Source of the DNA: Granulicella sp. dw_53
GTDB lineage: Bacteria; Acidobacteriota; Terriglobia; Terriglobales; Acidobacteriaceae
Length of the DNA: 64,000 nt
Reading direction: 5' to 3'
Assembly: GCF_018449545.1 (NCBI RefSeq)
Contig: NZ_JAAVUR010000017.1
Span: forward strand, 1-64,000
The notes under the pieces are model-generated. The model worked only from the letters and a program-made list of their open reading frames with translations. It made no database searches and was not told the origin of the DNA. A program made the translations under genes and the position numbers. This document shows, piece after piece, positions 8,435 to 16,187 of this stretch (within the stretch, counting starts at the first letter, position 1; each line of letters opens with the position of its first letter).

Positions 8435-9505
8435 CTAACGGGGCTGGCGGGAGAGGCGGAGCTCGCGGGGGGAGCGCTCGGCGAGGAGCTGGTTGGAGAG
8501 CTGGAGGGTGGCTCCGGGCTTGGCGGAGACGGTGGCGAGGGTGAGAAAGCCGCAGAGGGCGAGGAGGCGGGCGGTCTCATCGAAGCTGAGGCGAACGCCC
8601 AGTTGACGGGCGGCGGCGCGGAGGACGCGGCGGCGAAGGGCAGGGTCCAAGGTGCGGAGGCGTTCGAGCTCCAGGGCGACGGAGGAGGCTCCAGGGGCGG
8701 TGCTGACGGCTCGGCCCCCGCCGCGGACGGGTTTGCCGGGGAGCAGGAGCTGGGGGAGGAGGCGGGAGAGCTCGGTCTGCCAGCGGGCCTCCTCTTCGCG
8801 AGCCAGCTCGGAGAGGTTGGAGAGGGTGTGATCGAGGGAGGGGTTTTCGGCGCGGAGGAGGGGGAGAATGGTGTGGCGAAGGCGGTTACGGGTGTAGGCG
8901 GAGTCGGTGTTGGAGGAGTCTTCGCGCCAGGGCTGGTCGAGGGCCTGGAGGTAGGTCTCGATCTCGGCGCGGGGGGTTTGGAGGAGGGGACGGAGGATTT
9001 TGCCCTTGGGAAGGGTGATGACGGGATGAATGCCGCCGAGGCCTTCGGTCCAGGCTCCGCGGAGGAGTTTCATTAGGACGGTCTCGGCCTGGTCGTCGAG
9101 GGTGTGGGCGGTTAGGACTTTATCCGCTTCGCCGGAGCTGAGGAGAGAGGTGAAGAGGTCGTAGCGGACGGTGCGGGCGGCTTCTTCGATGGTTTCTGGG
9201 CTTCCGGCGGCTCGGGTTTCGGCGAGGCGGGCAGGGATGCTGACGGAATGGAGGTGGAGGGGGATGTCGAGGCGGGTGCATAGGGCTTGGACAAAGTGTT
9301 GGTCGGCGTCGGACTCGGAGTCGCGGAGACCGTGATTGACGTGGACGGCGGAGATGCCGACGCCAAGGGCGGAGTGCTTGGTCTGGTTGGCGGCATGGAG
9401 GGCGAGGAGCAGGGCTACGGAGTCGGCTCCGCCTGAGATGGCGACGCAGAGGCGATCGCCGGGGCGGATGTGTTCTCGGGAGAGGGCCAGGGTGGGAGGC
9501 GGCAT
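8435..9505 (-). CDS. tilS: tRNA(Ile)-lysidine synthetase
   Basis: Cytoplasmic enzyme that uses ATP and lysine to convert C34 of tRNA-Ile(CAU) to lysidine, so that the tRNA reads AUA. The 356-residue protein begins with the N-type ATP-pyrophosphatase P-loop SGGADS at residues 24-29, followed by HVNHGLRDSESDAD and the ETVLMKLLRGAWTEGLGGI region. EAARTVRYDLF and RNRLRHTILPLL are also family blocks. The C-terminal part is short compared with E. coli TilS (432), as in many bacteria. Only 52 bases separate its ATG from the divergent GNAT gene. A TAAGAT box sits 8 bases before the ATG, so the transcript may be nearly leaderless. Confidence 0.93.
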   Translation of the reverse strand: MPPPTLALSREHIRPGDRLCVAISGGADSVALLLALHAANQTKHSALGVGISAVHVNHGLRDSESDADQHFVQALCTRLDIPLHLHSVSIPARLAETRAAGSPETIEEAARTVRYDLFTSLLSSGEADKVLTAHTLDDQAETVLMKLLRGAWTEGLGGIHPVITLPKGKILRPLLQTPRAEIETYLQALDQPWREDSSNTDSAYTRNRLRHTILPLLRAENPSLDHTLSNLSELAREEEARWQTELSRLLPQLLLPGKPVRGGGRAVSTAPGASSVALELERLRTLDPALRRRVLRAAARQLGVRLSFDETARLLALCGFLTLATVSAKPGATLQLSNQLLAERSPRELRLSRQPR

Positions 9506-9545
9506 CGTCTTTCATCTTAACGGCTGCTCTGGGTGGGATGGGCCT

Positions 9546-9551
9546 TATACT
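9546..9551 (+). promoter_or_regulatory. Possible -10 box (TATACT) just before the GNAT start
   Basis: TATACT lies 6 bases before the ATG at 9558, which would place the transcription start at or very near the start codon. No good -35 was found at standard spacing and no Shine-Dalgarno sequence precedes the ATG. The same arrangement occurs before ispD (11600-11605). Confidence 0.35.
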
Positions 9552-9557
9552 GCAGCG

Positions 9558-10037
9558 ATGTTCGATACAAGACTGGCTGTGGCCGAAGACGCTGAGCTGA
9601 TTGCAGAGCAGCGTTGCAGGATGTTTGTGGACTCCGGGCAATCGGACGAGGGGCAGATGCGGCTTATGGTGGCGAACTTCGTGCCCTGGGTTCGGACGAG
9701 GCTGACCGATGGCAGCTATGTTGGGTGGCTGGTGCAGGAGGGCGAGCAGGTAGTGGCCGGGGCGGGGATGTGGCTGATTGACTTTCCGCCGCACTGGATG
9801 GATCCAGAGCCGGTGCGGGCTTACCTGCTGAACTTCTATGTCGATCCGGCGTTTCGCGGAGAAGGACTGGCTTATGAGCTGCTGACGACGGCCGTGGACG
9901 AGGCGAGGCGGCGGGGGATCAAGGTGGTGTCGCTGCATGCTTCGAAGTTTGGGAAGCCGCTGTATGCGCGGAACGGGTTTGAGCCTACGAACGAGATGAT
10001 CTTGAGATTGAATGGCGGGGAAGCGCCGCAGGGATAA
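9558..10037 (+). CDS. GNAT family N-acetyltransferase
   Basis: A 159-residue acetyl-CoA-dependent N-acetyltransferase; the substrate is unknown. The frame is open from 9336, but that part is antisense to tilS, and the domain begins at MFDTRLAVAEDAELI (9558). The acetyl-CoA-binding motif A is seen as FYVDPAFRGEGLAYELL near residues 95-111, and the C-terminal LHASKFGKPLYARNGFEPTNEMIL is the usual GNAT beta-bulge region. It is transcribed divergently from tilS across 52 bases and stands alone. Family members acetylate amino acids, polyamines, antibiotics or protein N-termini; nothing in the context selects one. Confidence 0.82.
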   Translation: MFDTRLAVAEDAELIAEQRCRMFVDSGQSDEGQMRLMVANFVPWVRTRLTDGSYVGWLVQEGEQVVAGAGMWLIDFPPHWMDPEPVRAYLLNFYVDPAFRGEGLAYELLTTAVDEARRRGIKVVSLHASKFGKPLYARNGFEPTNEMILRLNGGEAPQG

Positions 10038-10188
10038 GCGTCGATCGGTGCAGGATGCAGTGGATGTACGAATGTTTTCGTTGACTCCTACGGAGGCCTT
10101 CGTATATCAATGGTTGGGCGACTGGATTCTGTGCTTTGATGGTCTGTCGATATTTCTATATCTCGATTCTTTGTAAAGAGGAGCTTCC

Positions 10189-11523
10189 ATGAGACACGAG
10201 GTGTTGTTTGGGGGCCTGCTGGGGCTCTTTGCGATCTCTGCGCCGATGCAGGGGTATCAGGCAAGTGATGCGAAGGGTCCGCTTACCGGGCGTTGGGTGG
10301 TGACGGCGGACTATTACGGAACTCCGATTTATTTCCGTCTCGACCTGGAGCAAGAGGGAGAGAAGTTGGGTGGGAAGTTTAGCGGGGATAAGCTCGAGGG
10401 TTCGCTCCGTGGGGGAGCGGTTCATTTTGTGGGTAAGGATGAGCGTGGTGGCACGGATGAGGTGAATGGGACCGTTAAAGACGGGGTTCTCACGGGTACG
10501 GTGGTGTTCAAGGATGCGGATAATCAAGATACTCCGTCTAAGGCTTCGTTTACCGCGAAGTTGGCTCCTGCACGGCCTAGCGGGGAGGCAAAGCGACATG
10601 AGTTTACTCCAACGGTCTTCTACCGGCAGTTCTCGGCTCTGAATAAGCCGGTGCTTCGGATTGCGCCGGGCGATACGGTCCATACCAATACGGTGGATGC
10701 GGGAGGGACCGACGCGAAGGGGGAGCGGCGGGTGATGGGAGGGAATCCGCAGACCGGGCCTTTCTATATCGAGACGGCGCTGCCTGGGGATACGCTGGTA
10801 GTTCATCTGACGCGGCTGCGTCTGAACCGGGACTGGGCGATCAGTACGGACGGCATTGTGAGCCGAGGCATGGATGGCGATGTGGCGGTGAAGATGAAGG
10901 ATGTTGGCCAGTCCGTTCGATGGAGTCTGGATTTGGCGAATGGAACGGCTTCTCCGGCCAAGCCAGGAGAGCATATGGCGCATTACACGGTGCCGATGCG
11001 ACCGATGCTGGGATGTGTGGCGGTGGCTCCGGGTCCCGCGCAGGCTGCTCCGGGTACGGGGGACTCAGGTGGATGGGGCGGCAATATGGACTTCAACGAG
11101 TTGGTGGAGGGAGCGACGATCTATCTGCCGGTGCAGAATCCGGGGGCGCTTTTATACCTTGGCGATGGGCATGCGGCGCAGGGCGATGGCGAGACGACGG
11201 GCGATGCGCTGGAGACCTCGATGGATGTCGAGTTTACGGTGGATGTGATTCCGGGCAAGAGGATCTCAGGGCGGCGGGTGGAGTCTCCCACGCACATCAT
11301 TTCGATGGGATTGGACGGATCGCTGGATGAGGCGTTTCGGTCTGCTACCTCAAATATGGTGCGGTGGCTTACGGAGGACTACAAGCTGACGCCTTCGGAG
11401 GTGGCGGAGGTGCTGGGCAGTGCGGCGGAGTACAAGGTGAGCGAGGCGGCGGATCGCAATGCGGGGATTGTGCTGAAGATCAATAAGGAGCGGTTGAAGA
11501 CGCTGACGGTGGCGGCGAAGTAG
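10189..11523 (+). CDS. Exported acetamidase/formamidase family protein
   Basis: Predicted amidohydrolase of the FmdA/AmdA family that releases ammonia from short amides. The 444-residue precursor opens with a signal peptide (hydrophobic to about residue 20). A beta-rich domain of about 100 residues follows (TGRWVVTADYYGTPIYFRLD, then KLEGSLRGGAVHFVG), and then the acetamidase core from about residue 135. Core landmarks are NPQTGPFYIETALPGDTLVVH, GCVAVAP, GGWGGNMDFNEL and LYLGDGHAAQGDGE, which provide the metal-binding Asp/His residues. Both the signal peptide and the extra N-terminal domain are unusual compared with cytoplasmic fungal and bacterial formamidases, suggesting periplasmic or secreted action. 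AGAGGAG precedes the ATG. No neighbours in nitrogen metabolism are seen. Confidence 0.85.
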   Translation: MRHEVLFGGLLGLFAISAPMQGYQASDAKGPLTGRWVVTADYYGTPIYFRLDLEQEGEKLGGKFSGDKLEGSLRGGAVHFVGKDERGGTDEVNGTVKDGVLTGTVVFKDADNQDTPSKASFTAKLAPARPSGEAKRHEFTPTVFYRQFSALNKPVLRIAPGDTVHTNTVDAGGTDAKGERRVMGGNPQTGPFYIETALPGDTLVVHLTRLRLNRDWAISTDGIVSRGMDGDVAVKMKDVGQSVRWSLDLANGTASPAKPGEHMAHYTVPMRPMLGCVAVAPGPAQAAPGTGDSGGWGGNMDFNELVEGATIYLPVQNPGALLYLGDGHAAQGDGETTGDALETSMDVEFTVDVIPGKRISGRRVESPTHIISMGLDGSLDEAFRSATSNMVRWLTEDYKLTPSEVAEVLGSAAEYKVSEAADRNAGIVLKINKERLKTLTVAAK

Positions 11524-11599
11524 AGGTCCTTGGGTCAGATGCCCGCTTCAGGGGTGGCTGGAGTGGGCGGCGGTTGTCGAGTGTGGCGGGCGCATCTTG

Positions 11600-11605
11600 T
11601 ATACT
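11600..11605 (+). promoter_or_regulatory. Possible -10 box (TATACT) just before ispD
   Basis: TATACT ends 9 bases before the ispD ATG at 11615, and no ribosome-binding site lies between. With the GNAT gene (9546-9551) this is a second case of a -10-like hexamer abutting a start codon. Confidence 0.35.
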
Positions 11606-11614
11606 CCGTTGGTT

Positions 11615-12334
11615 ATGCGAGTATTTGTCATTCTTCCAGCAGCGGGTATTGGGACACGGATGGCCACCGGTATGCCGGGGTCGGCGGCGGCTCCGAAGCA
11701 GTTTCTTGAGATCGGTGGAGTGCCGGTGTTGATCCGCTCGGTGCAGGCTTTTCTGGCGGTGCCGCGGGTGGATGCGGTTTGTGTTGCGGTACGGGGAATC
11801 GACCGCGAACGGGTGCTGGCGCAGGTGGAGGAGTTCAAGCTTGGGCCTCGGGTGCATCTGGTGGAGGGTGGGGATAACCGGCAGGAGTCGGTGGGGAATG
11901 CTCTGGCAGCGTTGGAGTGCGAGGACGACGATGTCGTGCTGGTGCATGATGCGGTGCGGCCTCTGATCGATCCGGGGACGATCGAACGGACGATCGATGC
12001 GGTGACGCGGCATGGAGCGGCGATTGTCGGGATGCCGGCGGTGGATACGATCAAGCAGGTGGAGAGGACGGCGGATGGGGCGATTGTGACGAGTACGATT
12101 CCGCGGGAGAGGGTGATTCATGCGCAGACGCCGCAGGGGGCTCTGTTTGGGCTGCTGCGAAGGGCGTTTGCGGAGGCGGAGACGGACGGGTTCTCGGGGA
12201 CGGATGAGGCCAGTGTGCTGGAGAGGGCGGGAGTAGAGGTGTGGGTGGTGCCTGGGTCGGCACGGAATTTTAAGATTACGCAGCCGGGGGATATTGAATT
12301 GGCGGAGTTTTACCTGGGTCGGGAGAAGGCGTAA
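11615..12334 (+). CDS. ispD: 2-C-methyl-D-erythritol 4-phosphate cytidylyltransferase
   Basis: Third step of the MEP isoprenoid pathway: transfers CMP from CTP to methylerythritol phosphate in the cytoplasm. From the ATG at 11615 the protein has 239 residues, typical for IspD. The CTP-binding loop PAAGIGTRM spans residues 8-16 and is followed by KQFLEIGGVPVL. The substrate-site block VLVHDAVRPLI lies near residues 109-119, IPRERVIHAQTPQG follows, and the C-terminal GTDEASVLER and FKITQPGDIELAE are also standard. An in-frame TTG six codons upstream is possible, but it overlaps a TATACT box. It leads a cluster with a GxxExxY gene and ispF. Confidence 0.94.
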   Translation: MRVFVILPAAGIGTRMATGMPGSAAAPKQFLEIGGVPVLIRSVQAFLAVPRVDAVCVAVRGIDRERVLAQVEEFKLGPRVHLVEGGDNRQESVGNALAALECEDDDVVLVHDAVRPLIDPGTIERTIDAVTRHGAAIVGMPAVDTIKQVERTADGAIVTSTIPRERVIHAQTPQGALFGLLRRAFAEAETDGFSGTDEASVLERAGVEVWVVPGSARNFKITQPGDIELAEFYLGREKA

Positions 12335-12428
12335 CGGTGATGAAAGGGATAAAAAGCTGATAAGAGCTGAGGTGTGGAATGGGGTTGCTTGCCGTTGACA
12401 GATGTTGGTTGAGGCTTGTTAGAGGAAG

Positions 12429-12899
12429 ATGCGATTGATCGATCATCGTGAGAGGGAAGGTTCCAACGAGGTGTTTGCGGGGGCGAACGATCTGACGACG
12501 GAGAAGATCATCGGCATTTTCTACGAGGTTTATAACGAATTGGGGTTCGGATTTCTTGAGTCGGTTTATCGAGAGGCAATGAGAATTGCTCTTCAGCAGG
12601 CGGGGCTTATGGTGACCTCTGAAGCACCGATTCCGGTAAGTTTTCGAGGTAGTCTGGTTGGGATATTTCGGGCAGATCTGCTGGTTGAAGATAAGGTGAT
12701 TTTGGAATTGAAGACTGCTGAACTGATCAGCAAAGGACATGAGGCTCAGTTACTGCACTATCTCCGGGCGTCGGAGATTGAAGTTGGTCTTGTGATGAAT
12801 TTTGGATCGACTGCCAAGTTTCGACGGCTTGAGATGAAGAACGACAGAAAGAAAAGACTGTCGTCCGTTTTGCTGCGCTCCGAAGGAGTGCGAGGATAG
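12429..12899 (+). CDS. GxxExxY family protein (PD-(D/E)XK-like fold)
   Basis: A 156-residue member of the GxxExxY family, named for the motif seen here as GFLESVY near residues 41-47. RADLLVEDKVILELKT near 82-97 carries the Asp and Glu-x-Lys spacing of PD-(D/E)XK nuclease folds, and GHEAQLLHYLRAS follows in the usual place. The biochemical function of the family is not established; a nucleic-acid role is inferred from the fold only. The gene sits 94 bases after ispD, and its stop is 3 bases before the ispF start, so it is probably co-transcribed and coupled with ispF. Its base composition is somewhat less GC-biased than the two isp genes, consistent with insertion into an older ispD-ispF pair. 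Confidence 0.85.
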   Translation: MRLIDHREREGSNEVFAGANDLTTEKIIGIFYEVYNELGFGFLESVYREAMRIALQQAGLMVTSEAPIPVSFRGSLVGIFRADLLVEDKVILELKTAELISKGHEAQLLHYLRASEIEVGLVMNFGSTAKFRRLEMKNDRKKRLSSVLLRSEGVRG

Positions 12900-12902
12900 C
12901 GT

Positions 12903-13514
12903 ATGGGTATGAGGATTGGTTTCGGGTTTGACTCGCATGCTTTTAAGGCGGGGGTGCCGTTGGTGATCGGCGGGCTGAAGATTGAGCATAGCGAAGGTCT
13001 GGCCGGGCACTCGGATGGGGATGTGCTGTTGCATGCGATAACGGATGCGCTGTTGGGGGCGGTGTCGGCGGGGGATATTGGGACGTTTTTTCCGCCTAGC
13101 GATCCGCGGTGGAAGGGGGCGGCGTCAGATATTTTTCTGCGGACCGCGCTGGAGGAGATTGCTACGGCGGGGTATCGGATCGTCAATATCGATACAGTGC
13201 TGGTGATGATGCGGCCTAAGATCGTGCCGATTGCCGGAGAGATGCGGGAGAGCGTGGCGACGTTGCTGGGGGTGAAGGCGAGCGATGTCGGGATCAAGGC
13301 GAAGACTCCGGAGGGCTTGAACCAGGATGGTGTCGCTGTGGCGTATGCGACGGTGTTGCTGGAGTCGATTGCGGAGGAGGATGGGCTGGCGCGGATGACG
13401 GCGACGGCAGAGGATGACATGGATGCGGTGGTGGAGAGTCTGGTAGGAAATGGGAGGGATACTTCGGCTTTGGGGCGGAAGCTGACTCCCTTCAATACGG
13501 ATGATCTGACTTAG
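12903..13514 (+). CDS. ispF: 2-C-methyl-D-erythritol 2,4-cyclodiphosphate synthase
   Basis: MEP-pathway cyclase that makes 2-C-methyl-D-erythritol 2,4-cyclodiphosphate and releases CMP; a homotrimeric zinc enzyme. The first ATG gives 203 residues, with the zinc ligands Asp10 and His12 in GFGFDSHAF and a third His in HSDGDVLLHAITDALLGA. DIGTFFPPSDPRWKG, KIVPIAGEMRESVA and GIKAKTPEGLNQ are standard. The enzyme normally ends near residue 160; here about 40 extra residues (acidic, then QGRD/LGRKLTPF-like polar) follow. An alternative ATG lies two codons in. A GGAG sits upstream within the end of the GxxExxY gene, supporting translational coupling. Confidence 0.94.
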   Translation: MGMRIGFGFDSHAFKAGVPLVIGGLKIEHSEGLAGHSDGDVLLHAITDALLGAVSAGDIGTFFPPSDPRWKGAASDIFLRTALEEIATAGYRIVNIDTVLVMMRPKIVPIAGEMRESVATLLGVKASDVGIKAKTPEGLNQDGVAVAYATVLLESIAEEDGLARMTATAEDDMDAVVESLVGNGRDTSALGRKLTPFNTDDLT

Positions 13515-13545
13515 GGCGTCTGGCTTAGGGTTCTGGGCGAAGGAT

Positions 13546-14565
13546 TTGAGTCCTGCTGCGGTTGGGCGACGTCTGGTGGTAGAGGGCTGTATGGGGCTTG
13601 ATAGCGGGGCGAAGATTTTGGATGGAAGTGGAGCGGGGTCTTGCTGCTCTCCTGCGGCTCGGCGGGGGGCTGGTATAGAGCAGCAGACGCCCGGCGTGGG
13701 TGGTGGGGATGGGCGGCCGATGGTGGCGTTGGCTGGGGATTTTTTAATGGGGACGGACTACCGGGATGCTTTTTCCGCCGATGGGGAGGGGCCGGTGCGG
13801 CGGGTGAGGTTGTCCGGGTTCGATATAGATACCTATCCGGTTACAAATAAGGATTTTGCCGAGTTTGTTGCGGCGACGGGATATCGGACAGAGGCGGAGA
13901 GCTTTGAGTGGTCGTTCGTATTCTGGATGCATCTGCCGTTGGACCGGCTGGATGAGCTGGTAGAGGATACGGTGGCGGCGGCTCCGTGGTGGTGCAAGGT
14001 TCCGGGGGCGTGGTGGCGGGAGCCGGAAGGGCCGGGGTCCGATGTTGCGGCGCGGGGGGATTATCCGGTGGTGCATGTGTCGTGGAACGATGCGGCGGCG
14101 TATGCACAGTGGGCGGGTAAGGCGCTGCCGACGGAGGCGCAGTGGGAGTTTGCTGCGCGGGGCGGGTTGGAGCAGAAGCTTTATCCGTGGGGCGATGAGC
14201 TGACGCCGGGTGGGCGGCATATGTGCAATATCTGGCAGGGGGAGTTTCCGCAGGTGGATACGGCGGAGGATGGTTGGGCGGAAGCTTGCCCGGTGGAGAG
14301 CTTTCCGCCGAATGGGTATGGGTTGTACTCGGTGACGGGGAATGTTTGGGAGTGGTGTGCGGACTGGTTTACGCGAGGGTTTACGGGCGAGGAGCGGAGC
14401 GATCCTGTGGGGCCGGATTCGGGTGAGGCGAAGGTGATGAAGGGTGGGTCTTTTCTTTGCCATGCCTCGTATTGCAACCGGTATCGTGTGGCGGCGCGGA
14501 CGTCGAATACGCCGGATAGTTCGGCTTCGAATATTGGATTTCGTTGTGTGCGAGTAGCAGGATAG
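13546..14565 (+). CDS. Formylglycine-generating enzyme (sulfatase-modifying factor)
   Basis: Copper-dependent oxidase that converts the sulfatase active-site cysteine to C-alpha-formylglycine. The 339-residue frame contains the full FGE-sulfatase domain from about residue 57 (MVALAGDFLMGTD). The paired active-site cysteines are Cys305 and Cys310 in GSFLCHASYCNRYR, followed by ARTSNTPDSSASNIGFRCV, which matches the aerobic FGE type very closely. The start is uncertain: the frame opens at a TTG, an ATG lies at 13591, and the region before residue 57 is poorly conserved except for a CCSP motif often seen near the N-terminus of bacterial FGEs. It is 32 bases after ispF and 16 bases before the sulfatase it should activate. 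Confidence 0.93.
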   Translation: MSPAAVGRRLVVEGCMGLDSGAKILDGSGAGSCCSPAARRGAGIEQQTPGVGGGDGRPMVALAGDFLMGTDYRDAFSADGEGPVRRVRLSGFDIDTYPVTNKDFAEFVAATGYRTEAESFEWSFVFWMHLPLDRLDELVEDTVAAAPWWCKVPGAWWREPEGPGSDVAARGDYPVVHVSWNDAAAYAQWAGKALPTEAQWEFAARGGLEQKLYPWGDELTPGGRHMCNIWQGEFPQVDTAEDGWAEACPVESFPPNGYGLYSVTGNVWEWCADWFTRGFTGEERSDPVGPDSGEAKVMKGGSFLCHASYCNRYRVAARTSNTPDSSASNIGFRCVRVAG

Positions 14566-14581
14566 CTGAGGAGATCGATTG

Positions 14582-16111
14582 ATGAGTGAGCAGGACAATG
14601 AGGCGGGTAAGACTTCGCGGCGAAACTTTTTGACGAAGGCGGCAGGGGCTGCACTGGCGACGGCGATTCCGGCTGGAGCGCAGAGTGCAGATGTGGAGGT
14701 GAAGGCTCCAGTGGCGAAGGGCAGGAAGCGTCCGCTGAATATGCTGTTCTTTATGTCGGATGACATGAGGCCAGAGCTGGCTTGCTATGGGAGCCGGTTT
14801 CACTCTCATAGTCCGAACATCGATAAGCTGGCGTCGCAGGGAGTGCGGTTCGATAGGAACTACTGCCAGTTTCCGCTGTGCAATCCTTCGCGGTCGTCGC
14901 TGTTTACGGGACATCCACCGAAGCTGACGAATGTGCTGGGGAATTCGACGAGTGTGACGAAGCTGCATCCGGAGATGGTGACACTGCCGAGGTTGTTCCG
15001 CGAGCATGGGTATACGACGCTGCGAAGTGGGAAGCTCTTTCACGCGGGGATGGACGATCACCTGGGATGGACGGTGTTTGAGGGCGAGGTCGAGTCGCTG
15101 CATCCGACGCAGGAGGGGGTGAAGATGGATATCCCTCGTGTGCAGATTCCGATGGCGGATGGCGTGTTGCCGGTGCTGCCGCAAGATAATGCGCGGGCGG
15201 CGCACTCGGATGAGATTCTGGTGCTGAAGGGGAATGGCGAGGGGGCTTCGGACTACATGGTCGCGGATCTGGCGATTGAGAATCTGCGAGCTTGCAAGGA
15301 TAAGCCGTTCTTTATCGGGTGCGGGTTCTCGAAGCCGCATAGTCCGCCGACGGCTCCGCAGCGATTCTTCGATATGTACGACGTGGGAAAGATCGATCTG
15401 CCGCGGGACTTTGCGGCTTGGCCTACGGTTCCAGCGGGGTTTCCGAAGGCTTCGATACGGATGCGGAACGCGGATCTGTTTATTGGGCGCGGGGCTTCGG
15501 AGTCGGAGGCGAAGGAGGTCATTCGCGCTTATCTGGCGTCGATCTCGTGGGCGGATTGGAATCTGGGGCGGGTGCTGGCGGAGCTGGACCGGTTGGGTCT
15601 GCGAGAGAATACGGCGGTGGTGTTTGTTGCGGACCACGGGTACCAGTTGGGAGAGAAGGGCAAGTGGTCGAAGGCGGGTTCGCTGTTTGAGGGGGGGACG
15701 AGGGTTCCGCTGATTATCCATATGCCGGGCGCTAAGGGGAATGGGCGGTCTTCGACGCGGATCGTGCAGTCGCTGGATATCTACCGGACGATGGCGGAGT
15801 TGTGTGGGCTGGAGGTTCCGAATGGAGTGGAGGGTAAGAGCCTGGTGCCGCTGCTGAACGATCCGCGTGCTGCGTGGGAGGAGCCTGCGTACAGCATCTG
15901 GAGCGAGGATGGGACGACGGTGCATGGGACAGCGGTGCGCACCGAGCAGTGGCGGTATGCGGAGTATGGCAAGGATGCGGCGAATGGGGCGTTGTTGTTC
16001 GACGTGCATGCCGATCCGATGGAGCTGACGAATCTGGCGGACGATCCGAAGTTTGCGGATGTGCGGAAGAGGTTGTCGGGGTTGGTTGCGGCCTATAGTT
16101 ATCCGGCTTAA
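14582..16111 (+). CDS. Tat-exported type I sulfatase (iduronate-2-sulfatase-like)
   Basis: Hydrolase that removes sulfate esters, probably from sulfated sugars, outside the cytoplasm. The ATG at 14582, after a GAGGAG, gives 509 residues; an in-frame TTG directly before it is less likely. The N-terminus has a twin-arginine motif SRRNFL (residues 12-17) and a hydrophobic stretch ending near AQSA. The metal-binding pair is DD at 60-61, and the sulfatase signature C-N-P-S-R spans residues 100-104, with Cys100 the residue converted to formylglycine. VFVADHGYQLGEKGKWSK carries further metal and substrate residues. Overall pattern is nearest to iduronate-2-sulfatase-like enzymes. Export in folded form by Tat fits cytoplasmic modification by the adjacent FGE. 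Confidence 0.93.
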   Translation: MSEQDNEAGKTSRRNFLTKAAGAALATAIPAGAQSADVEVKAPVAKGRKRPLNMLFFMSDDMRPELACYGSRFHSHSPNIDKLASQGVRFDRNYCQFPLCNPSRSSLFTGHPPKLTNVLGNSTSVTKLHPEMVTLPRLFREHGYTTLRSGKLFHAGMDDHLGWTVFEGEVESLHPTQEGVKMDIPRVQIPMADGVLPVLPQDNARAAHSDEILVLKGNGEGASDYMVADLAIENLRACKDKPFFIGCGFSKPHSPPTAPQRFFDMYDVGKIDLPRDFAAWPTVPAGFPKASIRMRNADLFIGRGASESEAKEVIRAYLASISWADWNLGRVLAELDRLGLRENTAVVFVADHGYQLGEKGKWSKAGSLFEGGTRVPLIIHMPGAKGNGRSSTRIVQSLDIYRTMAELCGLEVPNGVEGKSLVPLLNDPRAAWEEPAYSIWSEDGTTVHGTAVRTEQWRYAEYGKDAANGALLFDVHADPMELTNLADDPKFADVRKRLSGLVAAYSYPA

Positions 16112-16187
16112 GCCTGAACCGAGTTTTCTACAGGATGGTTTGGCTTAGTCTTATGCGTGCTGCAAATTCTTTCCTGGAGCTCGATTC

